A stretch of 64,000 bases of DNA from Odiellus spinosus (lineage: Eukaryota; Arthropoda; Arachnida; Opiliones; Phalangiidae), in NCBI GenBank assembly GCA_963920705.1, contig OY987238.1:1113606-1177605 (forward strand). Direction: 5' to 3'. The notes beneath the pieces are model-generated. The model had not been told where the DNA came from. It did not search any database and worked only from the letters and a program-made list of their open reading frames with translations. How positions within the stretch are numbered: the stretch's first letter is position 1; each line of letters opens with the position of its first letter. The position numbers and the translations under genes are program-made. Below are positions 13,846 to 28,200 of this stretch, in pieces.

Positions 13846-16800
13846 CTTAGGAAATATGTGAATCTATACTTGGGAAATTGGTGGATCTATACTTGGGAAA
13901 TTGGTGGATCTATACTTGGGAAATTTGTGAATCTATACTTGGGAAATTTGTGAATCTATACTTGGAAAATTTGTGAATCTATACTTGGGAAATTTGTGAA
14001 TCTATACTTGGAAAATTTGTGAATCTATACTTGGGCAATTTGTCAATCTATACTTGGGAAATTTGTGGATCTATACTTGGGAAATTTGTGAATCTAAACT
14101 TCGGAAATTTGTAAATCTTTACTTCGGAAATTTGTGAATCTATACTTGGGAAATTTGTGAATCTATACTTGGGAAATATGTGAATCTATACTTGGGAAAT
14201 TGGTGGATATACTTGGGAAATTTATGGATCTATACTTGGAAAATTTGTGAATCTATACTTGGGAAATTTGTCAATCTATACTTCGGAAATTTGTGGATCT
14301 ATACTTGGGAAATTTGTCAATCTATACATGGGAAATTTGTGGATCTATACTTGGGAAATTTGTGAATCTATACTTGGGAAATTTGTGAATCTATACTTGG
14401 GAAATATGTGAATCTATACTTGGGAAATTGGTGGATATACTTGGGAAATTTATGGATCTATACTTGGAAAATTTGTGAATCTATACTTGATAAATTTGTC
14501 AATCTATACTTCGGAAATTTGTGGATCTATACTTGGGAAATTTGTCAATCTATACTTGGGAAATTTGTGGATCTATACTTGGGAAATTTGTGAATCTAAA
14601 CTTCGGAAATTTGTGAATCAATACTTGGGAAATTTGTGAATCTATACTTGGAAAATTTGTGAATCTATATTTGGGAAATTTGTGAATCTATACTTGGAAA
14701 ATTTGTGAATCTATACTTGGAAAATTTGTGAATCTATACTTGGGAAATTGGTGGATCTATACTTGGGAAATTGGTGGATCTATACTTGGGAAATTTGTGA
14801 ATCTATGCTTGGGAAATTTGTGAATCTATAGTTGGGAAATTTGTGAATCTCTACTTGGGAAATTTGTGAATCTATACTTGGAAAATTTGTAAATCTATGC
14901 TTGGGAAATTTGTGAATCTATACTTGGAAAATTTGTGAATCTATACTTGGGAAATTTGTGAATCTATACTTGGAACATTTGTGAATCTATACGTGGGAAA
15001 TTTGTGAATCTATACTTGGAAAATTTGTGAATCTATGCTTGGGAAATTTGTGAATCTATACTTGGGAAATATGTGAATCTATACTTGGGAAATTGGTGGA
15101 TCTATACTTGGGAAATTGGTGGATCTATACTTGGGAAATTTGTGAATCTATACTTGGGAAATTTGTGAATCTATACTTGGAAAATTTGTGAATCTATACT
15201 TGGGAAATTTGTGAATCTATACTTGGAAAATTTGTGAATCTATACTTGGGAAATCTGTCAATCTATACATGGGAAATTTGTGGATCTATACTTGGGAAAT
15301 TTGTGAATCTAAACTTGGGAAATTTGTGAATCTATACTTGGGAAATATGTGAATCTATACTTGGGAAATTGGTGGATATACTTGGGAAATTGGTGGATCT
15401 ATACTTGGAAAATTTGTGAATCTATACTTGGGAAATTTGTCAATCTATACTTCGGAAATTTGTGGATCTATACTTGGGAAATTTGTCAATCTATACTTGG
15501 GAAATTTGTGGATCTATACTTGGGAAATTTGTGAATCTATACTTGGAAAATTTGTGAATCTATACTTGGGAAATTTGTGAATCTATACTTGGAAAATTTG
15601 TGAATCTATACTTGGGAAATTTGTCAATCTATACTTGGGAAATTTGTGGATCTATACTTGGGAAATTTGTGAATCTAAACTTCGGAAATTTGTGAATCTA
15701 TACTTGGGAAATTTGTGAATCTATACTTGGGAAATATGTGAATCTATACTTGGGAAATTGGTGGATATACTTGGGAAATTGGTGGATCTATACTTGGAAA
15801 ATTTGTGAATCTATACTTGGGAAATTTGTCAATCTATACTTCGGAAATTTGTGGATCTATACTTGGGAAATTTGTCAATCTATACTTGGGAAATTTGTGG
15901 ATCTATACTTGGGAAATTTGTGAATCTAAACTTCGGAAATTTGTGAATCAATACTTGGGAAATTTGTGAATCTATACTTGGAAAATTTGTGAATCTATAT
16001 TTGGGAAATTTGTGAATCTATACTTGGAAAATTTGTGAATCTTTTCTTGGGAAATTTGTGTATCTATACTTGGAAAATTTGTGAATCTATACTTGGGAAA
16101 TTTGTGAATCTATACTTGGAACATTTGTGAATCTATACGTGGGAAATCTGTGAATCTATACTTGGAAAATTTGTGAATCTATGCTTGGGAAATTTGTGAA
16201 TCTATACTTGGAAAATTTGTGAATCTATACTTCGGAAATTTGTGAATCTATACTTGGGAAATTTGTGAATCTATACTTAGGAAATATGTGAATCTATACT
16301 TGGGAAATTGGTGGATCTATACTTGGGAAATTGGTGGATCTATACTTGGGAAATTTGTGAATCTATACTTGGGAAATTTGTGAATCTATACTTGGAAAAT
16401 TTGTGAATCTATACTTGGGAAATTTGTGAATCTATACTTGGAAAATTTGTGAATCTATACTTGGGCAATTTGTCAATCTATACTTGGGAAATTTGTGGAT
16501 CTATACTTGGGAAATTTGTGAATCTAAACTTCGGAAATTTGTGAATCTTTACTTCGGAAATTTGTGAATCTATACTTGGGAAATTTGTGAATCTATACTT
16601 GGGAAATATGTGAATCTATACTTGGGAAATTGGTGGATATACTTGGGAAATTTATGGATCTATACTTGGAAAATTTGTGAATCTATACTTGGGAAATTTG
16701 TCAATCTATACTTCGGAAATTTGTGGATCTATACTTGGGAAATTTGTCAATCTATACATGGGAAATTTGTGGATCTATACTTGGGAAATTTGTGAATCTA

Positions 16801-17966
16801 AACTTGGGAAATTTGTGAATCTATACTTGGGAAATATATGAATCTATACTTGGGAAATTGGTGGATATACTTGGGAAATTGGTGGATCTATACTTGGAAA
16901 ATTTGTGAATCTATACTTGATAAATTTGTCAATCTATACTTCGGAAATTTGTGGATCTATACTTGGGAAATTTGTCAATCTATACTTGGGAAATTTGTGG
17001 ATCTATACTTGGGAAATTTGTGAAATTAAACTTCGGAAATTTGTGAATCAATACTTGGGAAATTTGTGAATCTATACTTGGAAAATTTGTGAATCTATAT
17101 TTGGGAAATTTGTGAATCTATACTTGGAAAATTTGTGAATCTATACTTGGAAAATTTGTGAATCTATACTTGGGAAATTGGTGGATCTATACTTGGGAAA
17201 TTGGTGGATCTATACTTGGGAAATTTGTGAATCTATGCTTGGGAAATTTGTGAATCTATAGTTGGGAAATTTGTGAATCTCTACTTGGGAAATTTGTGAA
17301 TCTATACTTGGAAAATTTGTAAATCTATGCTTGGGAAATTTGTGAATCTATACTTGGAAAATTTGTGAATCTATACTTGGGAAATTTGTGAATCTATACT
17401 TGGAACATTTGTGAATCTATACGTGGGAAATTTGTGAATCTATAGTTGGAAAATTTGTGAATCTATGCTTGGGAAATTTGTGAATCTATACTTGGGAAAT
17501 ATGTGAATCTATACTTGGGAAATTGGTGGATCTATACTTGGGAAATTGGTGGATCTATACTTGGGAAATTTGTGAATCTATACTTGGGAAATTTGTGAAT
17601 CTATACTTGGAAAATTTGTGAATCTATACTTGGGAAATTTGTGAATCTATACTTGGAAAATTTGTGAATCTATACTTGGGAAATCTGTCAATCTATACAT
17701 GGGAAATTTGTGGATCTATACTTGGGAAATTTGTGAATCTAAACTTGGGAAATTTGTGAATCTATACTTGGGAAATATGTGAATCTATACTTGGGAAATT
17801 GGTGGATATACTTGGGAAATTGGTGGATCTATACTTGGAAAATTTGTGAATCTATACTTGGGAAATTTGTCAATCTATACTTCGGAAATTTGTGGATCTA
17901 TACTTGGGAAATTTGTCAATCTATACTTGGGAAATTTGTGGATCTATACTTGGGAAATTTGTGAAT
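13100..17966 (+). repeat. 2,430-bp tandem duplication
   Basis: Two copies (about 13,100-15,536 and 15,530-17,966) have an exact offset of 2,430 bp (13308 to 15738, 14180 to 16610, 14408 to 16838, 15349 to 17779). This is 106 monomers less 8 bp for four 21-bp members. Private markers are gggcaatttg, the 21-bp monomer followed by aaatttatgg, cttgataaa and ggaaatctgtcaat with acatgg. Differences are scattered single bases, for example near 14,438/16,868 (tatgg against ggtgg) and near 17,025 (gaaattaaac). Confidence 0.92.
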
Positions 17967-19130
17967 CTAAACTTCGGAAATTTGTGTATCAATACTTGGG
18001 AAATTTGTGAATCTATACTTGGAAAATTTGTGAATCTATATTTGGGAAATTTGTGAATCTATACCTGGAAAATTTGTGAATCTTTTCTTGGGAAATTTGT
18101 GAATCTATACTTGGAAAATTTGTGAATCTATACTTGGGAAATTTGTGAATCTATACTTGGAACATTTGTGAATCTATACGTGGGAAATCTGTGAATCTAT
18201 ACTTGGAAAATTTGTGAATCTATGCTTGGGAAATTTGTGAATCTATACTTGGGAAATTTGTGAATCTATACTTAGGAAATATGTGAATCTATACTTGGGA
18301 AATTGGTGGATCTATACTTGGGAAATTGGTGGATCTATACTTGGGAAATTTGTGAATCTATACTTGGGAAATTTGTGAATCTATACTTGGAAAATTTGTG
18401 AATCTATACTTGGAAAATTTGTGAATCTATACTTGGGAAATTGGTGGATCTATACTTGGGAAATTGGTGGATCTATACTTGGGAAATTTGTGAATCTATG
18501 CTTGGGAAATTTGTGAATCTATAGTTGGAAAATTTGTGAATCTCTACTTGGAAAATTTGTGAATCTATACTTGGAAAATTTGTGAATCTATGCTTGGGAA
18601 ATTTGTGAATCTATACTTGGAAAATTTGTGAATCTATACTTGGGAAATTTGTGAATCTATACTTGGAACATTTGTGAATCTATACGTGGGAAATTTGTGA
18701 ATCTATACTTGGAAAATTTGTGAATCTATACTTGGGAAATTTGTGAATCTATACTTGGAAAATTTGTGAATCTATACTTGGGAAATTTGTGAATCTATAC
18801 TTGGAAAATTTGTGGATCTATACTTGGGAAATTTGTGAATCTAAACTTCGGAAATTTGTGAATCAATACTTGGGAAATTTGTGAATCTATACTTGGGAAA
18901 TATGTGAATCTATACTTGGGAAATTGGTGGATATACTTGGGAAATTGGTGGATCTATACTTGGAAAATTTGTGAATCTATACTTGGGAAATTTGTCAATC
19001 TATACTTCGGAAATTTGTGGATCTATACTTGGGAAATTTGTCAATCTATACATGGGAAATTTGTGGATCTATACTTGGGAAATTTGTGAATCTAAACTTG
19101 GGAAATTTGTGAATCTATACTTGGGAAATA
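17720..19130 (+). repeat. Composite segment: displaced copy of the 8.7-9.8 kb region
   Basis: From about 17,750 the monomer order repeats that at about 8,740-9,800 with an exact offset of 9,011 bp: 8768 to 17779, the cttttctt monomer at 9070 to 18081, cttagg at 9262 to 18273. Near 18,800 two monomers are missing, and the offset to the 9,939 block becomes 8,965 bp, 46 bp less. After this the order also follows 11,108 onward at 7,796 bp. The repeat is dispersed rather than adjacent. It implies that a multi-unit segment was duplicated before the local 1.2-2.4-kb duplications were added, or was copied across them. Confidence 0.82.
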
Positions 19131-20277
19131 TGTGAATCTATACTTGGGAAATTGGTGGATATACTTGGGAAATTGGTGGATCTATACTTGGAAAATTTGT
19201 GAATCTATACTTGGGAAATTTGTCAATCTATACTTCGGAAATTTGTGGATCTATACTTGGGAAATTTGTGAATCTATACTTGGGAAATTTGTGAATCTAT
19301 ACTTGGAACATTTGTGAATCTATACGTGGGAAATTTGTGAATCTATACTTGGAAAATTTGTGAATCTATGCTTGGGAAATTTGTGAATCTATACTTGGAA
19401 AATTTGTGAATCTATACTTCGGAAATTTGTGAATCTATACTTGGGAAATTTGTGAATCTATACTTAGGAAATTTGTGAATCTATACTTCGGAAATTTGTG
19501 AATCTATACTTGGGAAATTTGTGAATCTATACTTAGGAAATATGTGAATCTATACTTGGGAAATTGGTGGATCTATACTTGGGAAATTGGTGGATCTATA
19601 CTTGGGAAATTTGTGAATCTATACTTGGGAAATTTGTAAATCTATACTTGGAAAATTTGTGAATCTATACTTGGGAAATTTGTGAATCTATACTTGGAAA
19701 ATTTGTGAATCTATACTTGGGAAATTTGTCAATCTATACTTGGGAAATTTGTGGATCTATACTTGGGAAATTTGTGAATCTAAACTTCGGAAATTTGTGA
19801 ATCTTTACTTCGGAAATTTGTGAATCTATACTTGGGAAATTTGTGAATCTATACTTGGGAAATATGTGAATCTATACTTGGGAAATTGGTGGATATACTT
19901 GGGAAATTGGTGGATCTATACTTGGAAAATTTGTGAATCTATACTTGGGAAATTTGTCAATCTATACTTCGGAAATTTGTGGATCTATACTTGGGAAATT
20001 TGTGAATCTATACTTGGGAAATTTGTGAATCTATACTTGGAACATTTGTGAATCTATACGTGGGAAATTTGTGAATCTATACTTGGAAAATTTGTGAATC
20101 TATGCTTGGGAAATTTGTGAATCTATACTTGGAAAATTTGTGAATCTATACTTCGGAAATTTGTGAATCTATACTTGGGAAATTTGTGAATCTATACTTA
20201 GGAAATTTGTGAATCTATACTTCGGAAATTTGTGAATCTATACTTGGGAAATTTGTGAATCTATACTTGGGAAATAT
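19100..20277 (+). repeat. 734-bp tandem partial duplication
   Basis: The order from 19132 repeats from 19866 at 734 bp, which is 32 monomers less the 2 bp of one 21-bp member. The match covers about 400 bp and ends just before 20278, where cttagg in the first copy faces cttggg. Both segments also match 11,336-11,750 at offsets of 7,796 and 8,530 bp, so they belong to the same family as the 1,261-bp units. Confidence 0.85.
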
Positions 20278-21360
20278 GTGAATCTATACTTGGGAAATTG
20301 GTGGATATTCTTGGGAAATTTATGGATCTATACTTGGAAAATTTGTGAATCTATACTTGGGAAATTTGTCAATCTATACTTCGGAAATTTGTGGATCTAT
20401 ACTTGGGAAATTTGTCAATCTATACATGGGAAATTTGTGGATCTATACTTGGGAAATTTGTGAATCTAAACTTGGGAAATTTGTGAATCTATACTTGGGA
20501 AATATATGAATCTATACTTGGGAAATTGGTGGATATACTTGGGAAATTGGTGGATCTATACTTGGAAAATTTGTGAATCTATACTTGATAAATTTGTCAA
20601 TCTATACTTCGGAAATTTGTGGATCTATACTTGGGAAATTTGTCAATCTATACTTGGGAAATTTGTGGATCTATACTTGGGAAATTTGTGAATCTAAACT
20701 TCGGAAATTTGTGAATCAATACTTGGGAAATTTGTGAATCTAAACTTGGAAAATTTGTGAATCTATATTTGGGAAATTTGTGAATCTATACTTGGAAAAT
20801 TTGTGAATCTATACTTGGAAAATTTGTGAATCTATACTTGGGAAATTGGTGGATCTATACTTGGGAAATTGGTGGATCTATACTTGGGAAATTTGTGAAT
20901 CTATGCTTGGGAAATTTGTGAATCTATAGTTGGGAAATTTGTGAATCTCTACTTGGGAAATTTGTGAATCTATACTTGGAAAATTTGTAAATCTATGCTT
21001 GGGAAATTTGTGAATCTATACTTGGAAAATTTGTGAATCTATACTTGGGAAATTTGTGAATCTATACTTGGAACATTTGTGAATCTATACGTGGGAAATT
21101 TGTGAATCTATACTTGGAAAATTTGTGAATCTATGCTTGGGAAATTTGTGAATCTATACTTGGGAAATATGTGAATCTATACTTGGGAAATTGGTGGATC
21201 TATACTTGGGAAATTGGTGGATCTATACTTGGGAAATTTGTGAATCTATACTTGGGAAATTTGTGAATCTATACTTGGAAAATTTGTGAATCTATACTTG
21301 GGAAATTTGTGAATCTATACTTGGAAAATTTGTGAATCTATACTTGGGAAATCTGTCAAT
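20230..21360 (+). repeat. Displaced copy of 16.56-17.69 kb (offset 3,668 bp)
   Basis: Landmarks 16610 and 16838 reappear at 20278 and 20506. The rare aaatatatgaatc junction, cttgataaa and gtaaatctatgc monomers are shared. The copy differs at single positions such as gatattctt in place of gatatactt near 20,306 and ctaaacttgg near 20,743. The source segment is itself the second copy of the 2,430-bp duplication, so this is a third, non-adjacent copy of that unit's middle part. Confidence 0.85.
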
Positions 21361-24300
21361 CTATACTTGGGAAATTTGTGGATCTATACTTGGGAAATTT
21401 GTGAATCTAAACTTCGGAAATTTGTGAATATATACTTGGGAAATTTGTGAATCTATACTTGGAAAATTTGTGAATCTATGCTTGGGAAATTTGTGAATCT
21501 ATACTTGGAAAATTTGTGAATCTATGCTTGGGAAATTTGTGAATCTATACTTGGAAAATTTGTGAATCTATACTTCGGAAATTTGTGAATCTATACTTGG
21601 GAAATTTGTGAATCTATACTTAGGAAATATGTGAATCTATACTTGGGAAATTGGTGGATCTATACTTGGGAAATTGGTGGATCTATACTTGGGAAATTTG
21701 TGAATCTATACTTGGGAAATTTGTGAATCTATACTTGGAAAATTTGTGAATCTATACTTGGGAAATTTGTGAATCTATACTTGGAAAATTTGTGAATCTA
21801 TACTTGGGCAATTTGTCAATCTATACTTGGGAAATTTGTGGATCTATACTTGGGAAATTTGTGAATCTAAACTTCGGAAATTTGTGAATCTATACTTCGG
21901 AAATTTGTGAATCTATACTTGGGAAATTTGTGAATCTATACTTGGGAAATATGTGAATCTATACTTGGGAAATTGGTGGATATACTTGGGAAATTGGTGG
22001 ATCTATACTTGGAAAATTTGTGAATCTATACTTGGGAAATTTGTCAATCTATACTTCGGAAATTTGTGGATCTATACTTGGGAAATTTGTCAATCTATAC
22101 ATGGGAAATTTGTGGATCTATACTTGGGAAATTTGTGAATCTAAACTTGGGAAATTTCTGAATCTATACTTGGGAAATATGTGAATCTATACTTGGGAAA
22201 TTGGTGGATCTATACTTGGAAAATTTGTGAATCTATACTTGATAAATTTGTCAATCTATACTTCGGAAATTTGTGGATCTATAATTGGGAAATTTGTCAA
22301 TCTATACTTGGGAAATTTGTGGATCTATACTTGGGAAATTTGTGAATCTAAACTTCGGAAATTTGTGAATCAATACTTGGGAAATTTGTGAATCTATACT
22401 TGGAAAATTTGTGAATCTATATTTGGGAAATTTGTGAATCTATACTTGAAAATTTGTGAATCTATACTTGGAAAATTTGTGAATCTATACTTGGGAAATT
22501 GGTGGATCTATACTTGGGAAATTGGTGGATCTATACTTGGGAAATTTGTGAATCTATGCTTGGGAAATTTGTGAATCTATAGTTGGGAAATTTGTGAATC
22601 TCTACTTGGGAAATTTGTGAATCTATACTTGGAAAATTTGTGAATCTATGCTTGGGAAATTTGTGAATCTATACTTGGAAAATTTGTGAATCTATACTTG
22701 GGAAATTTGTGAATCTATACTTGGAACATTTGTGAATCTATACGTGGGAAATTTGTGAATCTATACTTGGAAAATTTGTGAATCTATGCTTGGGAAATTT
22801 GTGAATCTATACTTGGGAAATTTGTGAATCTATACTTCGGAAATTTGTGAATCTATACTTGGGAAATTTGTGAATCTATACTTAGGAAATATGTGAATCT
22901 ATACTTGGGAAATTGGTGGATCTATACTTGGGAAATTGGTGGATCTATACTTGGGAAATTTGTGAATCTATACTTGGGAAATTTGTGAATCTATACTTGG
23001 AAAATTTGTGAATCTATACTTGGGAAATTTGTGAATCTATACTTGGAAAATTTGTGAATCTATACTTGGGAAATCTGTCAATCTATACTTGGGAAATTTG
23101 TGGATCTATACTTGGGAAATTTGTGAATCTAAACTTCGGAAATTTGTGAATATATACTTGGGAAATTTGTGAATCTATACTTTGAAAATTTGTGAATCTA
23201 TATTTGGGAAATTTGTGAATCTTACTTGGGAAATTGGTGGATCTATACTTGGGAAATTTGTGAATCTATACTTGGAAAATTTGTGAATCTATACTTCGGA
23301 AATTTGTGAATCTATACTTGGGAAATTTGTGAATCTATACTTGGGAAATATGTGAATCTATACTTGGGAAATTGGTGGATATACTTGGGAAATTGGTGGA
23401 TCTATACTTGGAAAATTTGTGAATCTATACGTGGGAAATTTGTGAATCTATACTTCGGAAATTTGTGGATCTATACTTGGGAAATTTGTCAATCTATACA
23501 TGGGAAATTTGTGGATCTATACTTGGGAAATTTGTGAATCTAAACTTGGGAAATTTGTGAATCTATACTTGGGAAATATGTGAATCTATACTTGGGAAAT
23601 TGGTGGATATACTTGGGAAATTGGTGGATCTATACTTGGAAAATTTGTGAATCTATACTTGGGAAATCTGTCAATCTATACTTGGGAAATTTGTGGATCT
23701 ATACTTGGGAAATTTGTGAATCTAAACTTCGGAAATTTGTGAATATATACTTGGGAAATTTGTGAATCTATACTTGGAAAATTTGTGAATCTATACTTGG
23801 GAAATTTAAGAATCTATACTTGGAAAATTTGTGAATCTATACTTGGGAAATCTGTCAATCTATACTTGGGAAATTTGTGGATCTATACTTGGGAAATTTG
23901 TGAATCTAAACTTCGGAAATTTGTGAATATATACTTGGGAAATTTGTGAATCTATACTTGGAAAATTTGTGAATCTATGCTTGGGAAATTTGTGAATCTA
24001 TACTTGGAAAATTTGTGAATCTATGCTTGGGAAATTTGTGAATCTATACTTGGAAAATTTGTGAATCTATACTTCGGAAATTTGTGAATCTATACTTGGG
24101 AAATTTGTGAATCTATACTTAGGAAATATGTGAATCTATACTTGGGAAATTGGTGGATCTATACTTGGGAAATTGGTGGATCTATACTTGGGAAATTTGT
24201 GAATCTATACTTGGGAAATTTGTGAATCTATACTTGGAAAATTTGTGAATCTATACTTGGGAAATTTGTGAATCTATACTTGGAAAATTTGTGAATCTAT

Positions 24301-25530
24301 ACTTGGGCAATTTGTCAATCTATACTTGGGAAATTTGTGGATCTATACTTGGGAAATTTGTGAATCTAAACTTCGGAAATTTGTGAATCTATACTTCGGA
24401 AATTTGTGAATCTATACTTGGGAAATTTGTGAATCTATACTTGGGAAATATGTGAATCTATACTTGGGAAATTGGTGGATATACTTGGGAAATTGGTGGA
24501 TCTATACTTGGAAAATTTGTGAATCTATACTTGGGAAATTTGTCAATCTATACTTCGGAAATTTGTGGATCTATACTTGGGAAATTTGTCAATCTATACA
24601 TGGGAAATTTGTGGATCTATACTTGGGAAATTTGTGAATCTAAACTTGGGAAATTTGTGAATCTATACTTGGGAAATATGTGAATCTATACTTGGGAAAT
24701 TGGTGGATATACTTGGGAAATTGGTGGATCTATACTTGGAAAATTTGTGAATCTATACTTGATAAATTTGTCAATCTATACTTCGGAAATTTGTGGATCT
24801 ATACTTGGGAAATTTGTCAATCTATACTTGGGAAATTTGTGGATCTATACTTGGGAAATTTGTGAATCTAAACTTCGGAAATTTGTGAATCAATACTTGG
24901 GAAATTTGTGAATCTATACTTGGAAAATTTGTGAATCTATATTTGGGAAATTTGTGAATCTATACTTGAAAATTTGTGAATCTATACTTGGAAAATTTGT
25001 GAATCTATACTTGGGAAATTGGTGGATCTATACTTGGGAAATTGGTGGATCTATACTTGGGAAATTTGTGAATCTATGCTTGTGAAATTTGTGAATCTAT
25101 AGTTGGGAAATTTGTGAATCTCTACTTGGGAAATTTGTGAATCTATACTTGGAAAATTTGTGAATCTATGCTTGGGAAATTTGTGAATCTATACTTGGGA
25201 AATTTGTGAATCTATACTTGGAACATTTGTGAATCTATACGTGGGAAATTTGTGAATCTATACTTGGAAAATTTGTGAATCTATGCTTGGGAAATTTGTG
25301 AATCTATACTTGGGAAATTTGTGAATCTATACTTCGGAAATTTGTGAATCTATACTTGGGAAATTTGTGAATCTATACTTAGGAAATATGTGAATCTATA
25401 CTTGGGAAATTGGTGGATCTATACTTGGGAAATTGGTGGATCTATACTTGGGAAATTTGTGAATCTATACTTGGGAAATTTGTGAATCTATACTTGGAAA
25501 ATTTGTGAATCTATACTTGGGAAATTTGTG
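21260..25530 (+). repeat. 2,499-bp tandem duplication
   Basis: Two copies start at about 21,260 and 23,760. Landmarks 21424 (gtgaatatatac) to 23923 and 21953 to 24452 give 2,499 bp, which is 109 monomers less 8 bp for three 21-bp and two 22-bp members. Inside, copy 1 lacks one 21-bp monomer, so the offset becomes 2,520 bp (cttgataaa at 22241 to 24761). Later copy 2 lacks one 23-bp monomer near 25,195 and the offset falls to 2,497 bp. These are single-monomer indels inside otherwise aligned copies. Confidence 0.88.
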
Positions 25531-28200
25531 AATCTATACTTGGGAAATTGGTGGATCTATACTTGGGAAATTGGTGGATCTATACTTGGGAAATTTGTGA
25601 ATCTATGCTTGGGAAATTTGTGAATCTATAGTTGGGAAATTTGTGAATCTCTACTTGGGAAATTTGTGAATCTATACTTGGAAAATTTGTGAATCTATGC
25701 TTAGGAAATTTGTGAATCTATACTTGGAAAATTTGTGAATCTATACTTGGGAAATTTGTGAATCTATAATTGGAACATTTGTGAATCTATACGTGGGAAA
25801 TTTGTGAATCTATAATTGGAAAATTTGTGAATCTATGCTTGGGAAATTTGTGAATCTATACTTGGAAAATTTGTGAATCTATACTTCGAAAATTTGTGAA
25901 TCTATACTTGGGAAATTTGTGAATCTATACTTAGGAAATTTGTGAATCTATACTTCGGAAATTTGTGAATCTATACTTGGGAAAATTGTGAATCTATACT
26001 TAGGAAATATGTGAATCTATACTTGGGAAATTGGTGGATCTATACTTGGGAAATTGGTGGATCTATACTTGGGAAATTTGTGAATCTATACTTGGGAAAT
26101 TTGTGAATCTATACTTGGAAAATTTGTGAATCTATACTTGGGAAATTTGTGAATCTATACTTGGAAAATTTGTGAATCTATACTTGGGAAATTTGTCAAT
26201 CTATACTTGGGAAATTTGTTGATCTATACTTGGGAAATTTGTGAATCTAAACTTCGGAAATTTGTGAATCTATACTTCGGAAATTTGTGAATCTATACTT
26301 GGGAAATTTGTGAATCTATACTTGGGAAATATGTGAATCTATACTTGGGAAATTGGTGGATATACTTGGGAAATTGGTGGATCTATACTTGGAAAATTTG
26401 TGAATCTATACTTGGGAAATTTGTCAATCTATACTTCGGAAATTTGTGGATCTATACTTGGGAAATTTGTCAATCTATACTTGGGAAATTTGTGGATCTA
26501 TACTTGGGAAATTTGTGAATCTAAACTTGGGAAATTTGTGAATCTATACTTGGGAAATATGTGAATCTATACTTGGGAAATTGGTGGATATACTTGGGAA
26601 ATTGGTGGATCTATACTTGGAAAATTTGTGAATCTATACTTGATAAATTTGTCAATCTATACTTCGGAAATTTGTGGATCTATACTTGGGAAATTTGTCA
26701 ATCTATACTTGGGAAATTTGTGGATCTATACTTGGGAAATTTGTGAATCTAAACTTCGGAAATTTGTGAATCAATACTTGGGAAATTTGTGAATCTATAC
26801 TTGGAAAATTTGTGAATCTATATTTGGGAAATTTGTGAATCTATACTTGAAAATTTGTGAATCTATACTTGGAAAATTTGTGAATCTATACTTGGGAAAT
26901 TGGTGGATCTATACTTGGGAAATTGGTGGATCTATACTTGGGAAATTTGTGAATCTATGCTTGGGAAATTTGTGAATCTATAGTTGGGAAATTTGTGAAT
27001 CTCTACTTGGGAAATTTGTGAATCTATACTTGGAAAATTTGTGAATCTATGCATGGGAAATTTGTGAATCTATACTTGGAAAATTTGTGAATCTATACTT
27101 GGGAAATTTGTGAATCTATACTTGGAACATTTGTGAATCTATACGTGGGAAATTTGTGAATCTATACTTGGAAAATTTGTGAATCTATGCTTGGGAAATT
27201 TGTGAATCTATACTTGGGAAATTTGTGAATCTATACTTCGGAAATTTGTGAATCTATACTTGGGAAATTTGTGAATCTATACTTAGGAAATATGTGAATC
27301 TATACTTGGGAAATTGGTGGATCTATACTTGGGAAATTGGTGGATCTATACTTGGGAAATTTGTGAATCTATACTTGGGAAATTTGTGAATCCATACTTG
27401 GAAAATTTGTGAATCTATACTTGGGAAATTTGTGAATCTATACTTGGGAAATTGGTGGATCTATACTTGGGAAATTGGTGGATCTATACTTGGGAAATTT
27501 GTGAATCTATGCTTGGGAAATTTGTGAATCTATAGTTGGGAAATTTGTGAATCTCTACTTGGGAAATTTGTGAATCTATACTTGGAAAATTTGTGAATCT
27601 ATGCTTGGGAAATTTGTGAATCTATACTTGGAAAATTTGTGAATCTATACTTGGGAAATTTGTGAATCTATACTTGGAACATTTGTGAATCTATACGTGG
27701 GAAATTTGTGAATATATAATTGGAAAATTTGTGAATCTATGCTTGGGAAATTTGTGAATCTATACTTGGAAAATTTGTGAATCTATACTTCGAAAATTTG
27801 TGAATCTATACTTGGGAAATTTGTGAATCTATACTTAGGAAATTTGTGAATCTATACTTCGGAAATTTGTGAATCTATACTTGGGAAAATTGTGAATCTA
27901 TACTTAGGAAATATGTGAATCTATACTTGGGAAATTGGTGGATCTATACTTGGGAAATTGGTGGATCTATACTTGGGAAATTTGTGAATCTATACTTGGG
28001 AAATTTGTGAATCTATACTTGGAAAATTTGTGAATCTATACTTGGGAAATTTGTGAATCTATACTTGGAAAATTTGTGAATCTATACTTGGGAAATTTGT
28101 TAATCTATACTTGGGAAATTTGTGGATCTATACTTGGGAAATTTGTGAATCTAAACTTCGGAAATTTGTGAATCTATACTTCGGAAATTTGTGAATCTAC
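24452..28200 (+). repeat. 1,881/1,902-bp tandem duplication
   Basis: Blocks at 24452, 26333 and 28235 succeed one another by 1,881 and 1,902 bp. The first interval is 82 monomers less 5 bp (two 21-bp members and one 22-bp cttgaaaattt member, found at 24965 and 26846). The second is 83 monomers less 7 bp, since it also contains a 21-bp gaatctacttggg monomer near 28,195. The rare ataattgg monomers (25,769 and 25,813, and near 27,718) and gggaaaattgtg are shared with the next interval. Confidence 0.87.
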
